DNA of 64,000 nucleotides from Bacteroidota bacterium. Lineage in GTDB: Bacteria; Bacteroidota; Bacteroidia; SXHM01. Shown piece after piece: positions 1 through 9,936 of the stretch. The DNA lies in assembly GCA_947478465.1 (NCBI GenBank), contig CANJWH010000006.1:1-64000 (forward strand). Direction: 5' to 3'. Each line of letters opens with the position of its first letter. The first letter of the stretch is position 1. A model generated the notes under the pieces. The model did no database searches. It had not been told where the DNA came from and saw nothing but the letters and a program-made list of their open reading frames with translations. The translations under genes and the position numbers were made by a program.

Positions 1-1
1 T

Positions 2-91
2 AACGCTCAACACCGCTTCCTGAAAATCATTTTTGTTGCTTATGCCTTAAAAAACTTACGTAAATTAGACCTCGATTACCACATTAAATAA
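2..91 (+). mobile_element. C-terminal tail of a probable transposase (cut by window edge)
   Basis: A 29-codon reading frame open from the left edge ends with TAA at 89-91. Its translation contains RFLKIIFVAYALKNLRK, which resembles the conserved end of DDE transposases of IS4/IS5-type elements. It stops about 25 bp before a glycoside hydrolase gene that has lost its 5' part, as expected if an IS inserted there. The family cannot be assigned from so short a piece, and the terminal inverted repeat cannot be confirmed because the other end lies outside the window. The call is an inference from sequence style plus context. Confidence 0.4.
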
Positions 92-118
92 ATGCCTTTT
101 GAGTCCACTTTGTTCTGA

Positions 119-727
119 CAACATACAGTATTGAGAAATATTTCGGGTGAAGGATTGAATAATCTTCCTTGTCACATCACCGGAATTCCCGACCATAGTT
201 TGGAAAATGTTCATCTTGAGAATATCTCATTCACTGTTCCCGGAGGTTCGGCAGCAGTAAATTCTAATTATGTAGTTCCCGAAAATATTGCTGACCGACC
301 TGAATTTGATTTGTTTGGAGGTACACTACCCGCATACGGAATTTATTTCCGTCATGTAAATGGATTAACGCTTGACAGCGTTTGTTTTACTCCACTGCAA
401 AGCGATGAACGTGCTATGCTCTGGATTGACGATGTTCAGAATATGACATTCAATGATGTTTGCCAGTCGCCTGTGTTTGGTGCAATTGAAGACAATAGCT
501 TGCAGAATGTTTTACACTTGATTTATGATTCACAAAATTCATTGTTGGAAATAAAAAATCCTGAGCGAGGACAACTGAGCATTTATGGGATTGATGGCAA
601 ATTGATTTACTTAAAAAATACAGACACAGAAAATTCTCTTTTCAATACTTCCATTCTACCATTTGCTTGGAAGTTTGAATCGGAAGAAGGAAAATTATCT
701 TCAGGAAAAGTGTGGAGAAAGCAATAA
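119..727 (+). pseudogene. 5'-truncated GH28 (polygalacturonase-like) protein, C-terminal part
   Basis: The frame is open only from 119, directly after an in-frame TGA at 116-118, and the best available start is a TTG at 131. The product begins in the middle of a parallel beta-helix: CHITGIPDHSLENVHLENI matches the late coil of GH28 pectin-degrading enzymes, where residues like these follow the catalytic Asp/His region, which is missing here. The last 50 residues (YGIDGKLIYLK and onward) look like a type IX sorting domain, so the intact parent was a secreted enzyme. The missing N-terminus, with a transposase tail just upstream, points to IS-mediated truncation. It is probably not functional. 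Confidence 0.6.
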
Positions 728-790
728 ATTGCTTTGCGAACTTTGCGCAAACTTTGCGTTCTTTGCGGTTAAATCTTAAAGCATAAAACT

Positions 791-1978
791 ATGTACGGAG
801 AATTGAAAAATCATCTTGAAACAGAACTGGAAAATATCCGCCAATCAGGATTATTTAAAAAAGAAAGAATAATAGAATCGCCTCAGGGCGCTGAAATCAG
901 CGTGGGCGGAAAAACAGTAATTAATTTCTGCGCGAACAATTACCTCGGGCTTTCAAGTCATCCGAAAGTTATTCAGGCAGCAAAAGATGTATTGGATACA
1001 AGAGGCTACGGCATGTCGTCCGTCCGCTTTATCTGCGGTACACAGGATATTCACAAAACATTAGAAAAGAAGATCTCTGATTTTCTGGGAACCGAAGACA
1101 CTATATTATATGCAGCAGCTTTTGATGCAAATGGTGGTGTGTTTGAGCCTCTATTCGGTGAAGAAGATGCTATCATCTCTGATGAGCTGAACCATGCTTC
1201 TATTATTGATGGTGTGCGTTTGTGCAAGGCACAACGCTATCGTTACAAAAACAATGATATGGCTGATCTGGAAGCGCAATTGAAACAGGCACAAGCTCAG
1301 CGCTTCCGAATCATTGTTACCGATGGTGCTTTCTCCATGGATGGATTTTTAGCAAAGCTGGATGAGGTGTGTGCCCTTGCAGAAAAATACAATGCATTGG
1401 TAATGGTGGACGACAGCCACTGCACCGGCTTTGTTGGAAAAACAGGAAGAGGTACACACGAACATTGCGGTGTGATGGGAAAAGTGGATATCATTACCGG
1501 AACCTTGGGTAAAGCATTGGGTGGTGCGATGGGAGGCTTTACTTCCGGAAGAAAAGAAATCATTGAAATGCTTCGTCAACGTTCGCGTCCTTATTTGTTC
1601 TCTAACTCATTAGCACCTTCTATTGTTGGTGCAGCAACAGCAGTTTTTGATCTGCTAAGTGAGACAACTGCACTCCGTGACAAGTTGATGGACAACACCG
1701 CTTACTTCCGCAAGGCTATGACTGCAGCGGGTTTTGACATACGCGAAGGAATTCATCCGATTGTTCCCATCATGTTGTATGATGCAAAAATTGCACAGAT
1801 CTTTGCAGATAAATTATTGGCTGAAGGAATTTATGTAATTGGTTTTTTCTTTCCTGTTGTACCGAAAGAGAAAGCGCGTATCCGCGTGCAGATTTCTGCC
1901 GGACATGAGAAACATCATCTTGATAAAGCGATTGCTGCGTTTACTAAAGTTGGGAAAGAATTGGGGGTGCTGAAGTAG
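791..1978 (+). CDS. kbl: Glycine C-acetyltransferase (2-amino-3-ketobutyrate CoA ligase)
   Basis: A PLP-dependent alpha-oxoamine synthase of fold type I, 395 residues, the usual length for Kbl. It cleaves 2-amino-3-ketobutyrate with CoA to glycine and acetyl-CoA in threonine breakdown. Visible landmarks are the substrate-loop sequence [14 protein letters not shown] near residues 45-58, the cofactor-binding DDSH at 207-210 and the PLP lysine K241 in [10 protein letters not shown]. The related enzymes BioF, HemA and serine palmitoyltransferase share the fold, but the N-terminus and [14 protein letters not shown] favour Kbl. It stands alone on the plus strand. The 50 bp upstream hold repeated CTTTGCG words, a low-complexity leader often seen before Bacteroidota genes. 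No threonine dehydrogenase gene is adjacent. Confidence 0.93.
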   Translation: MYGELKNHLETELENIRQSGLFKKERIIESPQGAEISVGGKTVINFCANNYLGLSSHPKVIQAAKDVLDTRGYGMSSVRFICGTQDIHKTLEKKISDFLGTEDTILYAAAFDANGGVFEPLFGEEDAIISDELNHASIIDGVRLCKAQRYRYKNNDMADLEAQLKQAQAQRFRIIVTDGAFSMDGFLAKLDEVCALAEKYNALVMVDDSHCTGFVGKTGRGTHEHCGVMGKVDIITGTLGKALGGAMGGFTSGRKEIIEMLRQRSRPYLFSNSLAPSIVGAATAVFDLLSETTALRDKLMDNTAYFRKAMTAAGFDIREGIHPIVPIMLYDAKIAQIFADKLLAEGIYVIGFFFPVVPKEKARIRVQISAGHEKHHLDKAIAAFTKVGKELGVLK

Positions 1979-1981
1979 ATT

Positions 1982-3490
1982 TTACTTGCGTTCACCAGCA
2001 TAGTCAGAGTGATAAACTCTGAAACTGCTGATAACTTCATTGTCTTCATCAATAAGACTAAGCGTTACATAGTTGTTTTCAACAATGTCCACACGTCCGA
2101 ATGCGTTTTTAAAATTCAGATTGCCTAATCCATTGCCGCCCTGGTTCCAGACTTCGTCCTGCATCTGATACATCATAGTTCCGTTTCCAACAAGATTCAA
2201 AAAATAAGCAAGGTAAGTTCCGGTAACACTTAAACCGCTTGCATTCATTTCGGGCAGGCCTGCATTGGCTCCGTCATCCATTACATTGTGGTGTGTATCA
2301 CCGCTGATGACAATTACATCTTTGATGTTTTCCTGCTTTATAAAATTTAAAAAATCTTCCTGTTCCTTCGGAAAGCCAGCAAAATACGATGCAAAACCTG
2401 TGGCCATGTGAAAACCGTTGTATCCTTTTGCCTGTATTTTCTGAATCTTCATCCCTTTATCAATTAATTTTCTCAACGCTTTGTTAAAGGGTGCTCCGCT
2501 GACAATAAATTTCCAGTCGGCAGTGGAATTTTTCAAACCACTTTTCAGCCACTGCATTTGTTTATCGCCAAAAAGTTTAACGCTGTCTATTGGAGCAAAT
2601 GACCATTTATTCTTTTTTGCATTATAGCTGAAATTAGCTGCCAGCGGGTCTTCGTGAGCTGAACAGCGGTCAACAAAGAAGAATTCAGCATTGCCCAATG
2701 TAAAGCTGTGGTAAATTCCTTCTGTAGTATCTGCCATCGTATATCCCGGAAAAAATTCGGTGTAACCTTTTATCACATTTCTCCTCCATGAAGGAGGAAA
2801 TGAATCGATAATAAACTTATGTTCTACCTTTCCTTTGAAATTACTTCTGATGTCATTTTTATTGTATTTGCCGCCATTTCCTCCCACATAATCATTGTCA
2901 TCATAGACATAATCAATCGGAATAGAATACAACATTTCCTTCATCACTTTTTCATCATAACGCTTGCGGTACGAGTAAGCAACCTTTGCATAATCGGCAG
3001 AATAATCAGGAGCAATCTGGTAATCAGGATACGTGAAATCACCAGTGTGGAGCATAAAGCGTGGATTGTGTTTGGGTATAACATCAAACACTTTCATGTT
3101 CTCTGTTTCCTGACACGAGCCTGTTACGAAAGTGTAATTTCCTCTTTTCCCGTTCTCAGGAAAAGTTGTGAAACTGCCATGAATGCTGTCTTTTTTTTCA
3201 CCAATCAGGAAAGAATAGAAATATTTGGTGTCTGCTTTTAGTCCTGAAAAGTCAACAATAGTTGTGTTGAATTTTTCTTTGGTTGTGAAAGCCTGAAACG
3301 ATTTGGTGTTGCTTTCACTTCCATCTTCTGAAAGAAGAACAGTAATAGTTTGAGGTTGTTCTGTGCAGAGATACATCCTTGCACCGGCAGGTGTTACGCC
3401 ACCAATGGCAGGACCGTTAATGATAAACTGACTTTTTGCAGAAAAAGAAAAAAGAGTGAGAAGAAGAAAAAATAACTTATTTCTTTTCAA
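1982..3490 (-). CDS. PhoD-like metallophosphatase, exported
   Basis: A 502-residue protein with an N-terminal signal peptide (hydrophobic residues 5-19, cleavage likely after AKS). An N-terminal beta-sandwich of the PhoD type (residues about 25-110) is followed by a metallophosphatase domain. Metal-binding motifs visible are [24 protein letters not shown] and [10 protein letters not shown], the order found in alkaline phosphatase D and related phosphodiesterases. A likely role is periplasmic release of phosphate from diesters or monoesters; the substrate is not known. Its ATG lies inside the 3' end of aspS (14-bp overlap), so the two are almost surely cotranscribed. There is no T9SS tail. Confidence 0.8.
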   Translation of the reverse strand: MKRNKLFFLLLTLFSFSAKSQFIINGPAIGGVTPAGARMYLCTEQPQTITVLLSEDGSESNTKSFQAFTTKEKFNTTIVDFSGLKADTKYFYSFLIGEKKDSIHGSFTTFPENGKRGNYTFVTGSCQETENMKVFDVIPKHNPRFMLHTGDFTYPDYQIAPDYSADYAKVAYSYRKRYDEKVMKEMLYSIPIDYVYDDNDYVGGNGGKYNKNDIRSNFKGKVEHKFIIDSFPPSWRRNVIKGYTEFFPGYTMADTTEGIYHSFTLGNAEFFFVDRCSAHEDPLAANFSYNAKKNKWSFAPIDSVKLFGDKQMQWLKSGLKNSTADWKFIVSGAPFNKALRKLIDKGMKIQKIQAKGYNGFHMATGFASYFAGFPKEQEDFLNFIKQENIKDVIVISGDTHHNVMDDGANAGLPEMNASGLSVTGTYLAYFLNLVGNGTMMYQMQDEVWNQGGNGLGNLNFKNAFGRVDIVENNYVTLSLIDEDNEVISSFRVYHSDYAGERK

Positions 3491-5225
3491 GCTGAATTCC
3501 GAGTTCTTTCAGTTGCTCAGGATTTATTGTTGAAGGTGAATCAATCATCATATCGCGCCCTGAATTATTTTTCGGGAAGGCAATAAAATCACGGATTGAA
3601 TCAGAGCCGCCAAAGAGTGAGCAAAGCCTGTCGAAACCAAAGGCAATACCACCATGCGGAGGCGCACCAAATTCAAACGCATTCATCAGAAAACCAAATT
3701 GATATTGTGCATCTTCTTTTGTGAAGCCAAGAACTTCAAACATTTTTGCCTGCAAATCCTTGTTGTGAATGCGGATAGAGCCACCACCCACCTCAACACC
3801 GTTTATCACCATGTCATAAGCATTCGCACGTATTTTTCCGGGGTCAGAATTAAGGAGCGAAATATCTTCAGGCTTAGGTGAAGTAAAGGGATGGTGCATC
3901 GCATGCCAGCGGTTTGTTTCTTCGTTCCATTCGAGCAGAGGAAAGTCAACTACCCACAGCGGAGAAAAAACATCTTTATTACGGAAGCCAAGTCTGGTGC
4001 CCATTTCCAAACGCAATTCACTCAGGGCTTTTCTTGTTTTTGAATCTACACCGCCAAGAACCAAAATCAAATCTCCTGGTTGTGCGTTAAATGCAGTAGC
4101 CCATTTTTTCAATTCTTCTTCATTGTAAAATTTATCAACCGAAGATTTTAATGTTCCGTCAGCATTATAACGCAGATAAATCAGTCCGCCTGCACCAAGC
4201 TGTGGGCGTTTTACAAACTCTGTTAATTCGTCCAATTGTTTGCGGGTATATTCTGCACAGCCTTTGGCACAAATTCCTAACACTGTTTCGGCATCATCAA
4301 AAATTTTGAAACTTTTTCCTTTTACTAATTCTGTCAGTTCAACAAACTTCATTTCAAAACGGGTATCAGGCTTGTCGTTTCCATAATATTTCATGGCATC
4401 AGCATAAGTCATGCGCGGTAATGAAACGATGTCAACACCTTTCACTTTTTTGAAAAGATTTTTCACTAAACCTTCAAATGTGTTCAGAATATCTTCCTGT
4501 TCCACAAAGCTCATCTCGCAGTCTATCTGCGTAAATTCCGGTTGGCGGTCAGCACGCAAATCTTCATCACGGAAACATTTCACAATCTGATAATACTTGT
4601 CAAAACCACCCACCATCAATATCTGCTTGAAGGTTTGCGGTGATTGCGGCAAGGCATAAAACTCTCCCTGGTTCATGCGTGAAGGCACCACAAAATCGCG
4701 CGCACCTTCCGGTGTTGATTTGATTAATACAGGAGTTTCCACTTCAAGGAAACCTTGTAAATCAAGGTAATTGCGTGTTTCAATCGCCATGCGGTGGCGC
4801 AATTCTAAATTCTTTCTTACTGCGCTTCTGCGCAAATCAAGGTAACGGTATTTCATGCGCAATTCATCTCCGCCATCGGTGTTATCTTCAATGGTAAAAG
4901 GAGGTGTGATGGCTGCATTCAGCACTTCAATTTTATCCACCACAATTTCAATTTCACCGGTTGGCATTTTCAGGTTTTTGCTGCTGCGTTCAGCAACTTT
5001 TCCTGTAATTTTTATTACAAATTCCCTTCCCAGTTTGCGTGCTTCAAGGCAAAGCGTTGAGTTGGTTTCCATATTGAAAGCCAATTGCGTTAACCCATAA
5101 CGGTCGCGCAAATCTATGAAGGTCATTCCGCCCAAATCGCGTGAGCGTTGTACCCAACCGGCAAGTGTTACTGTTTTTCCTGAATCAGCTATGTTTAATT
5201 CTCCGCAAGTATGTGTTCTGTGCAT
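3477..5225 (-). CDS. aspS: Aspartyl-tRNA synthetase
   Basis: A class II aminoacyl-tRNA synthetase of 582 residues, normal for the bacterial type. The N-terminal OB-fold anticodon-binding domain (residues 1-110, [10 protein letters not shown] start with [11 protein letters not shown]) is followed by the catalytic core. Class II motif 2 is seen in [18 protein letters not shown] and motif 3 in [16 protein letters not shown] near the C-terminus. The GAD insertion typical of bacterial AspRS lies between them. It charges tRNA-Asp in the cytoplasm. The stop codon is inside the next gene of the pair (PhoD-like phosphatase), an unusual partner that is probably just cotranscribed. Start chosen at the ATG that gives the conserved MHRTH N-terminus. 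Confidence 0.97.
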   Translation of the reverse strand: MHRTHTCGELNIADSGKTVTLAGWVQRSRDLGGMTFIDLRDRYGLTQLAFNMETNSTLCLEARKLGREFVIKITGKVAERSSKNLKMPTGEIEIVVDKIEVLNAAITPPFTIEDNTDGGDELRMKYRYLDLRRSAVRKNLELRHRMAIETRNYLDLQGFLEVETPVLIKSTPEGARDFVVPSRMNQGEFYALPQSPQTFKQILMVGGFDKYYQIVKCFRDEDLRADRQPEFTQIDCEMSFVEQEDILNTFEGLVKNLFKKVKGVDIVSLPRMTYADAMKYYGNDKPDTRFEMKFVELTELVKGKSFKIFDDAETVLGICAKGCAEYTRKQLDELTEFVKRPQLGAGGLIYLRYNADGTLKSSVDKFYNEEELKKWATAFNAQPGDLILVLGGVDSKTRKALSELRLEMGTRLGFRNKDVFSPLWVVDFPLLEWNEETNRWHAMHHPFTSPKPEDISLLNSDPGKIRANAYDMVINGVEVGGGSIRIHNKDLQAKMFEVLGFTKEDAQYQFGFLMNAFEFGAPPHGGIAFGFDRLCSLFGGSDSIRDFIAFPKNNSGRDMMIDSPSTINPEQLKELGIQLEKK

Positions 5226-5281
5226 GTTCTGTTTTTAAAGAGGCAGCGAAATTAAGAAATCATAGGAAACATTAATAATTC

Positions 5282-5358
5282 CGTCATTGCAAGCGATAGC
5301 GAAGCAATCTCTTTATTATTTATGAGATTGCTTCGGGTGAAAAACCCTCGGAATGACG
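5282..5358. repeat. Dispersed palindromic repeat, copy 1
   Basis: A 77-bp imperfect palindrome. Outer arms CGTCATT/AATGACG and inner arms GAAGCAATCTC/GAGATTGCTTC flank an AT-rich centre. One arm carries GCGATAGC and the other GGGTGAAAAACCCTC, so the element is asymmetric. A second copy in reverse orientation lies at 56405-56480. It sits between aspS and the dioxygenase gene, both of which point away from it. Confidence 0.75.
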
Positions 5359-5398
5359 AGAAACTTAGTGTATCTTAGTGCTCTAAGCGAAAAATACG

Positions 5399-6448
5399 AT
5401 GAAAACATATTTTATTGACGAGCAACAGCAGCTTCCTTTAGTAATTGAGCCGGATGGTGATAAGTCTGTACAAGGCTTAAAAGATTACATCAGTAAAAAT
5501 CAAAAAGAGTTAGTGGACAAAATGTACAAACACGGAGCAATTTTGTTCAGGGGTTTTGATATCAATTCGCCCAAACTATTTGAAGAAATTTCAGAACTTA
5601 TTGACCCGAATTTGAAAAACGATTATCTGGGAACTTCTCCACGTGATAAGGTTGCAGGAACAGATTATGTTTTTTCTGCAAGCGAACTTCCGGGGTTCTA
5701 TCCCATTCCGCAGCATTGCGAAATGAGCTATATGAAAAACAAACCAATCAAGTTGTTTTTCTACTGCAATGTAGAACCTGAATATGGAGGTGAAACTCCT
5801 GTCTGCAATTTCCGCAAAGTTTATAATGAACTTGATTCAGAAGTTAAAAGTGAGTTTGAAAAACGAGGAGTAAAATTGATACGTAATTACAGCGCACCCG
5901 GCAAGCGCAGTAAGTTTAATCTTTGGGAACTAAAAAGCTGGACAGATATTTTTCACACAACAGATAAAGAAGAAGTAGAGAAACAATTCCGCAAATACCA
6001 GGTTGATTTTGCCTGGAAAGATAAAGGTGATTTATGTTTGACACACCTTAACGATGCAGTGGTAGAACATCCTGTTACAAAAGAAAAAGTTTGGTTCAAT
6101 CACACTCAGGTTTTTAATATTGACGCAGCACCTATAGAATATGAGTTTATTCATCAGCGGCAGAAACGCCTGAAAACACTGATGATGAAATTGTTTTTAA
6201 ATGTTGCAACTAATCTGAAAAAGAGAGGAACCCCTCCTGAAGAACAAAGCATGAATATGTTGTTTGCAGATGGTACTGAAATTCCAAAATCATATATCCG
6301 CAACATAGAAGAAACCATCTGGAAAAACATGGTGATTTTTCCCTGGAAGAAAAACGATTTACTTGCAATTGATAATCTTGGAACTTCACACGGAAGACTA
6401 CCCTACGAAGGCAAACGACAAATTTTAGTTTGCTGGAGTGAGGAATAG
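5399..6448 (+). CDS. TauD/TfdA-family Fe(II)/2-oxoglutarate dioxygenase
   Basis: A 349-residue protein with the double-stranded beta-helix signature of the TauD/clavaminate-synthase group. The facial iron ligands are H106 and E108 in QHCEMSY (an H-x-E variant of the usual H-x-D) and the distal H331 in GTSHGRLPY. R340 in GKRQILV is in the place of the 2-oxoglutarate-binding arginine. KMYKHGAILFRGF near residue 41-53 is the typical N-terminal strand. Family members hydroxylate or desaturate small metabolites, often amino-acid derivatives; the substrate cannot be told and the gene has no biosynthetic neighbours. No signal peptide, so cytoplasmic. It converges with the next gene, leaving only 6 bp between stops. 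Confidence 0.82.
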   Translation: MKTYFIDEQQQLPLVIEPDGDKSVQGLKDYISKNQKELVDKMYKHGAILFRGFDINSPKLFEEISELIDPNLKNDYLGTSPRDKVAGTDYVFSASELPGFYPIPQHCEMSYMKNKPIKLFFYCNVEPEYGGETPVCNFRKVYNELDSEVKSEFEKRGVKLIRNYSAPGKRSKFNLWELKSWTDIFHTTDKEEVEKQFRKYQVDFAWKDKGDLCLTHLNDAVVEHPVTKEKVWFNHTQVFNIDAAPIEYEFIHQRQKRLKTLMMKLFLNVATNLKKRGTPPEEQSMNMLFADGTEIPKSYIRNIEETIWKNMVIFPWKKNDLLAIDNLGTSHGRLPYEGKRQILVCWSEE

Positions 6449-6454
6449 TTGGCC

Positions 6455-7975
6455 TTACCAACTATATGGAAGTTGACGAGGAATTATTGTAAAGAAATCA
6501 TATTGTACAGTTAGCAAAATCTGGTAATTATTTTCTTCTCCTTGACCAAGATTTATTCTTACTACAGGGGCGTGATCATTATGAATATCGCTGAAAGAGG
6601 CAAATAAAATTTCAGCCGAAAACTTATCGGCATCAATCAATTCTGTATAAACATAGGTCTGATCCAGTGAGTTTTTCACCTGTGTAATTAATTGATGGTA
6701 TATTTTTTTTGCTTCTTTCTCTGTGCCGACCTCTATAAAACCTGAAACTCCTTTATTACTTTCATCTGTATGGAGCGGAAAATACCTGAGTTTCCCCAAA
6801 CCGGGTAATTCAATGTTAAGATTATAACAAGCTAGAGAATCCATTCCTGCCATGCAAATATGAGCGCTGTCGTTATTAGTTAAGTTTCGAAATGAATTAC
6901 CTGCATCATTCAGCAAAAGCAATAAATTGCGGGCAAATAATGTGTCTTTTTTTTCAGGCTGTGGTACAACTTTCTTAACTTTTCCTGCACCAAAACCACA
7001 ACCCAGTTCAAGAAAATATTTCTGATCCTTTTTCCATTCGTAAATACTCAGGTACATCCAATCCTGAGAATAATAATCGCCCTCATCTTTTAAGAAGAGA
7101 TAGCGCTTGATGCATGGCGGTTCAAGTGAACTGACATCATTTATTATAATGAAATTTTTATCAGCTGATGATATCTGAGCATATACTTCAGCAAATTTCT
7201 TTACAACACTTTCAAGCGATGAAAATTCGCCATAGTTAGCCAAATAAGTATCTGCAATAATGTAACAGTTTCCCGCTCCCGGAATCTTTATCTTACTTTC
7301 ATAGGTGACTTGCCCTTTTATATTTTCAGAAACTACTTCGCCTCTTACAGATTCATAATTATCTGCACGTGCATTTTTCAGAACATTATAGGTCCGTGAA
7401 AAACCTGAAATGAAAGGAAACTCATTGATGTTATATTGCTGCAGCAGCCTGTTTATCTTATAGGTTTCAAGGTAGTAAGTTCCTCCATTTTTAAAAATTC
7501 CTCCCGGAATATATTCACCGTCTTCAAAAAACCCATCAGCAATAATGTTGTCGTTTGCATCGTAATAAACTCCTCTGCCATTTGGTTTATTATTTCTGAA
7601 TTGTCCGATGTGTTTTTTGCCATCAGGATAAAACAATGTTCCATCACCTTGCATTTCATCTTTTACCCATTCACCTTCATACTTTCTGCCATCGGAATAG
7701 GTCATCATTCCCCATCCCTGTTTTAAGTTTGAAACATAGAAGCCGGTATAAATATCGCCATTGGAGCAAGCCATTTTTGCATAGCCGCTATATAAGCCAT
7801 CTTTAAAATTCCCTGTATATAAATCTCCGTTTTGATTGATTAGTGAGCCATATCCGTTAAGACAGTCACCGCTGCAACATTGCGAAAATGTTGGTAAAAA
7901 AAATAAAAGAAAAAGCAAGGACAGTAAAGCCGTCCTTGCTTTTTCTTTTAAATTAGTACAACTAAAGTGTAACAC
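6455..7975 (-). CDS. Secreted MORN-repeat protein
   Basis: About five MORN repeats (GYGSLINQNGDLYTGNF, GYAKMACSNGDIYTGFY, GWGMMTYSDGRKYEGEW, GDGTLFYPDGKKHIGQF, GRGVYYDANDN) fill residues 35-150, followed by about 350 residues that I do not recognise. A hydrophobic stretch LLSLLFLLFFLPTFSQ near residues 17-32 is a signal peptide. The start is uncertain: the frame begins at a GTG (7973-7975) with no ATG before the signal sequence. A terminator-like hairpin (7911-7943) lies inside the first 22 codons. MORN repeats usually form elongated scaffolds or bind lipid. Function unknown. Confidence 0.75.
   Translation of the reverse strand: MLHFSCTNLKEKARTALLSLLFLLFFLPTFSQCCSGDCLNGYGSLINQNGDLYTGNFKDGLYSGYAKMACSNGDIYTGFYVSNLKQGWGMMTYSDGRKYEGEWVKDEMQGDGTLFYPDGKKHIGQFRNNKPNGRGVYYDANDNIIADGFFEDGEYIPGGIFKNGGTYYLETYKINRLLQQYNINEFPFISGFSRTYNVLKNARADNYESVRGEVVSENIKGQVTYESKIKIPGAGNCYIIADTYLANYGEFSSLESVVKKFAEVYAQISSADKNFIIINDVSSLEPPCIKRYLFLKDEGDYYSQDWMYLSIYEWKKDQKYFLELGCGFGAGKVKKVVPQPEKKDTLFARNLLLLLNDAGNSFRNLTNNDSAHICMAGMDSLACYNLNIELPGLGKLRYFPLHTDESNKGVSGFIEVGTEKEAKKIYHQLITQVKNSLDQTYVYTELIDADKFSAEILFASFSDIHNDHAPVVRINLGQGEENNYQILLTVQYDFFTIIPRQLPYSW
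7911..7943 (-). terminator. Rho-independent terminator-like hairpin overlapping the MORN gene start
   Basis: Perfect 12-bp arms AAAAGCAAGGAC / GTCCTTGCTTTT separated by 9 nt. On the minus strand the stem is followed by TCTTTTATTTTTTTT, a U-rich tract. It would end transcripts from the small gene at 8032-8370. The same bases code for KARTALLSLL of the MORN protein's signal region, so the hairpin may instead act as an attenuator for that gene. Confidence 0.6.
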
Positions 7976-8031
7976 GTAACAGAAGTGTTTTCATTGTAAA
8001 TAAAACCTTCAGTCAGTGAAGCAAAACTGAA

Positions 8032-8370
8032 TTACTTGTTCTCTTTTTTTTCCTTTTTGGACTCTCCTCTTGTAGACTCTACTTCTGTGACAGTTCCGCT
8101 TCCTTTGCTTTGCTCGGTTTTGGTTTTAGCAAGCTTCTTGTTTCTTTTATTTATCTTATAACGTGGCTCTTCTGACCATTTCTGTGATTTATCCTGATTA
8201 TCTGCAGGATGTGAAGAAGGAGCCACTTGTGTATTTGAGATTTGAGGAAAATCGGATTGTTTAGATTTTTCGGGATTGCTTTGTGAAAAAGCAAACAGAG
8301 GAAAGAATGCAACTCCGAAAAATAGCACTTGAAATTTTCTGGATATTATACCTGATAACAGCGTTTTCAT
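8032..8370 (-). CDS. Small secreted basic protein, unknown
   Basis: A 112-residue protein with a clear signal peptide (hydrophobic FQVLFFGVAFFPLFAFSQ, cleavage after about residue 30). The mature part is very hydrophilic and lysine-rich: KINKRNKKLAKTKTEQ in the middle and KKEKKENK at the end, with no predicted fold or motif. I do not recognise a family. What gives it interest is its promoter: the 5' region carries the same two-site TGA-N6-TCA plus -7 arrangement as the nosZ operon, which suggests expression under low oxygen or nitrosative conditions. Confidence 0.65.
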   Translation of the reverse strand: MKTLLSGIISRKFQVLFFGVAFFPLFAFSQSNPEKSKQSDFPQISNTQVAPSSHPADNQDKSQKWSEEPRYKINKRNKKLAKTKTEQSKGSGTVTEVESTRGESKKEKKENK

Positions 8371-8410
8371 TTTTGTAAGGGGTTAAGTTGTTTAGTAATT
8401 TATTGTGATA

Positions 8411-8475
8411 CAAAAATAGGCTAAAGGCATAATGTGCATGATGCAATTAGTCATGATTATTGATGATATACATCA
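8411..8475 (-). promoter_or_regulatory. Two-site FNR/CRP-like promoter of the 8032-8370 gene
   Basis: On the minus strand: distal site TGATGTATATCA (8464-8475), 10-bp spacer, weaker proximal site TGACTAATTGCA (8442-8453), 23-bp spacer, then the -7 element TATTTTTG (8411-8418). The -7 element lies 40 bp before the ATG. Spacings are identical to those of the nos operon promoter. The proximal site keeps the TGAC half but has GCA in place of TCA. Confidence 0.7.
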
Positions 8476-8500
8476 TTAATCGGTATCCTAGATCAGGCAG

Positions 8501-9907
8501 CTATTTTAATTTCGCAACGAAAATATCACCCTGTCCTGCATTTTTTAATAGAGTCTCGCTAAATCGCATTTCAAGGCCATCAAAGACCCCCGCAAGATAT
8601 ACATCTCCGTTTATATCAGTAGTAATACATCTGGCCATAGCGCTTCCATAAATGCTTTTTGCCCATATTACTTTACCCTCGGGACTATATTTTGAAATAA
8701 AAATATCATTGCTCGTGGCATTTTTCAATTTTACCTGACCTGATTGAGAAAAATTACTTTCAAAAATGCCGGTGAGATAAACGTCCCCAACTGCATTTGT
8801 TGTAATTCCAAACCCATAATCCTTTGCTAATCCACCTGCGCGTTTTGCCCAAACAGGTTCACCATTGTTATCATATTTTGCAATAAATACATCCCCATAT
8901 TCTACTCCGTGTGCCCGAGTTAAAATGGTGCACTCCATAAGTGTATCGCATCCAAAAACTATAGTATCACTTTTAAACCAACCGGTGAGGTATACATGAT
9001 TTAATTTATCTGTTGTTATGCTATAGACTTCATCATAATAACTTCCTCCCAGACTTTTTGCCCACATAAGTTTTCCTGAGGGATTATACTTTGCCATAAA
9101 TATATCTCCATAGTTACCATCTTTACCGGCATTGGTCAGTGATTTTTCTCCCAGACTGACTGTGGCGCTTCTGAATTTGCCCGACAGATAAATATTTCCA
9201 TCTCCATCATTTGTTACAGTGCTTCCATTATCATCGTTTTTGCCTCCAATATTTTTTGCCCATAAGACTTGTCCTGATTGATCGTAGCTGACCAGGAAAA
9301 TATCATGATTACCCACACTTGTTAAAGTAGAATTTCCAAAGTTGATTGTAGTGCTTTCATACATGCCCGTTACATATATATTGTCTTTACTGTCGCAACT
9401 AATACTGTTGCCTTCGTCATCAGCAATTCCACCAATACCTTTTGCCCAAACTACTGTTCCTTCCTCATCAAACCGTGCAATCAGGATGTCACTTCCGCCT
9501 GCATTATTTAGTGTTGTTTTTCCCAAAGAAATCACAGGGCTTTTAAACCATCCTGTAAGAACAAAAACTCCATTGTTTTTTGCTTTAATACTTATACTTC
9601 TGTCATCACCTGTTCCTCCAAAATTTTTAACCCATAACAAACTACCATTAGCGTTATATTTTGCAATAAAAATGTCACTTGTTCCTTCAATTCCATTGTT
9701 GGTAAGCACAGTGCTGCCGAAAGAAATGGTAGAGCTGTTGAACCACCCGGTAAGATATAAATTACGGTTTGCATCAACAGAAATGCTGGTTCCATAATCA
9801 AGAGAACTTCCGCCTGCACCATTTGCCCATGCCCATTCAGGTACTTGCCCAAATAATGATGCACTGCCAAGTGCTAATATCAACAATGTGTTAAGAATAG
9901 TTTTCAT
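8501..9907 (-). CDS. Secreted SBBP-repeat beta-propeller protein
   Basis: A signal peptide (residues 1-20, SLFGQ) is followed by about seven repeats of near 55 residues. Their consensus has GDIFIAKYN, G-x-L-x-WAK, GG-x3-D-x-G and G-x-VYLTG-x-F, the seven-bladed-propeller SBBP repeat of Bacteroidota. There is no T9SS tail and no catalytic motif; the protein ends right after the last strand (DIFVAKLK). It may be a binding or structural periplasmic or surface protein. It lies 29 bp after the universal stress protein gene and almost surely shares its promoter, which is of the FNR/CRP-like type described here. Confidence 0.75.
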   Translation of the reverse strand: MKTILNTLLILALGSASLFGQVPEWAWANGAGGSSLDYGTSISVDANRNLYLTGWFNSSTISFGSTVLTNNGIEGTSDIFIAKYNANGSLLWVKNFGGTGDDRSISIKAKNNGVFVLTGWFKSPVISLGKTTLNNAGGSDILIARFDEEGTVVWAKGIGGIADDEGNSISCDSKDNIYVTGMYESTTINFGNSTLTSVGNHDIFLVSYDQSGQVLWAKNIGGKNDDNGSTVTNDGDGNIYLSGKFRSATVSLGEKSLTNAGKDGNYGDIFMAKYNPSGKLMWAKSLGGSYYDEVYSITTDKLNHVYLTGWFKSDTIVFGCDTLMECTILTRAHGVEYGDVFIAKYDNNGEPVWAKRAGGLAKDYGFGITTNAVGDVYLTGIFESNFSQSGQVKLKNATSNDIFISKYSPEGKVIWAKSIYGSAMARCITTDINGDVYLAGVFDGLEMRFSETLLKNAGQGDIFVAKLK

Positions 9908-9936
9908 GCTTTCTTTAAATTTTTACCCTGTTAGTA

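Noticed and set aside
1297-1563. Long minus-strand frames inside kbl
   Set aside because: They are antisense to a fully conserved PLP enzyme and show no protein-like features.
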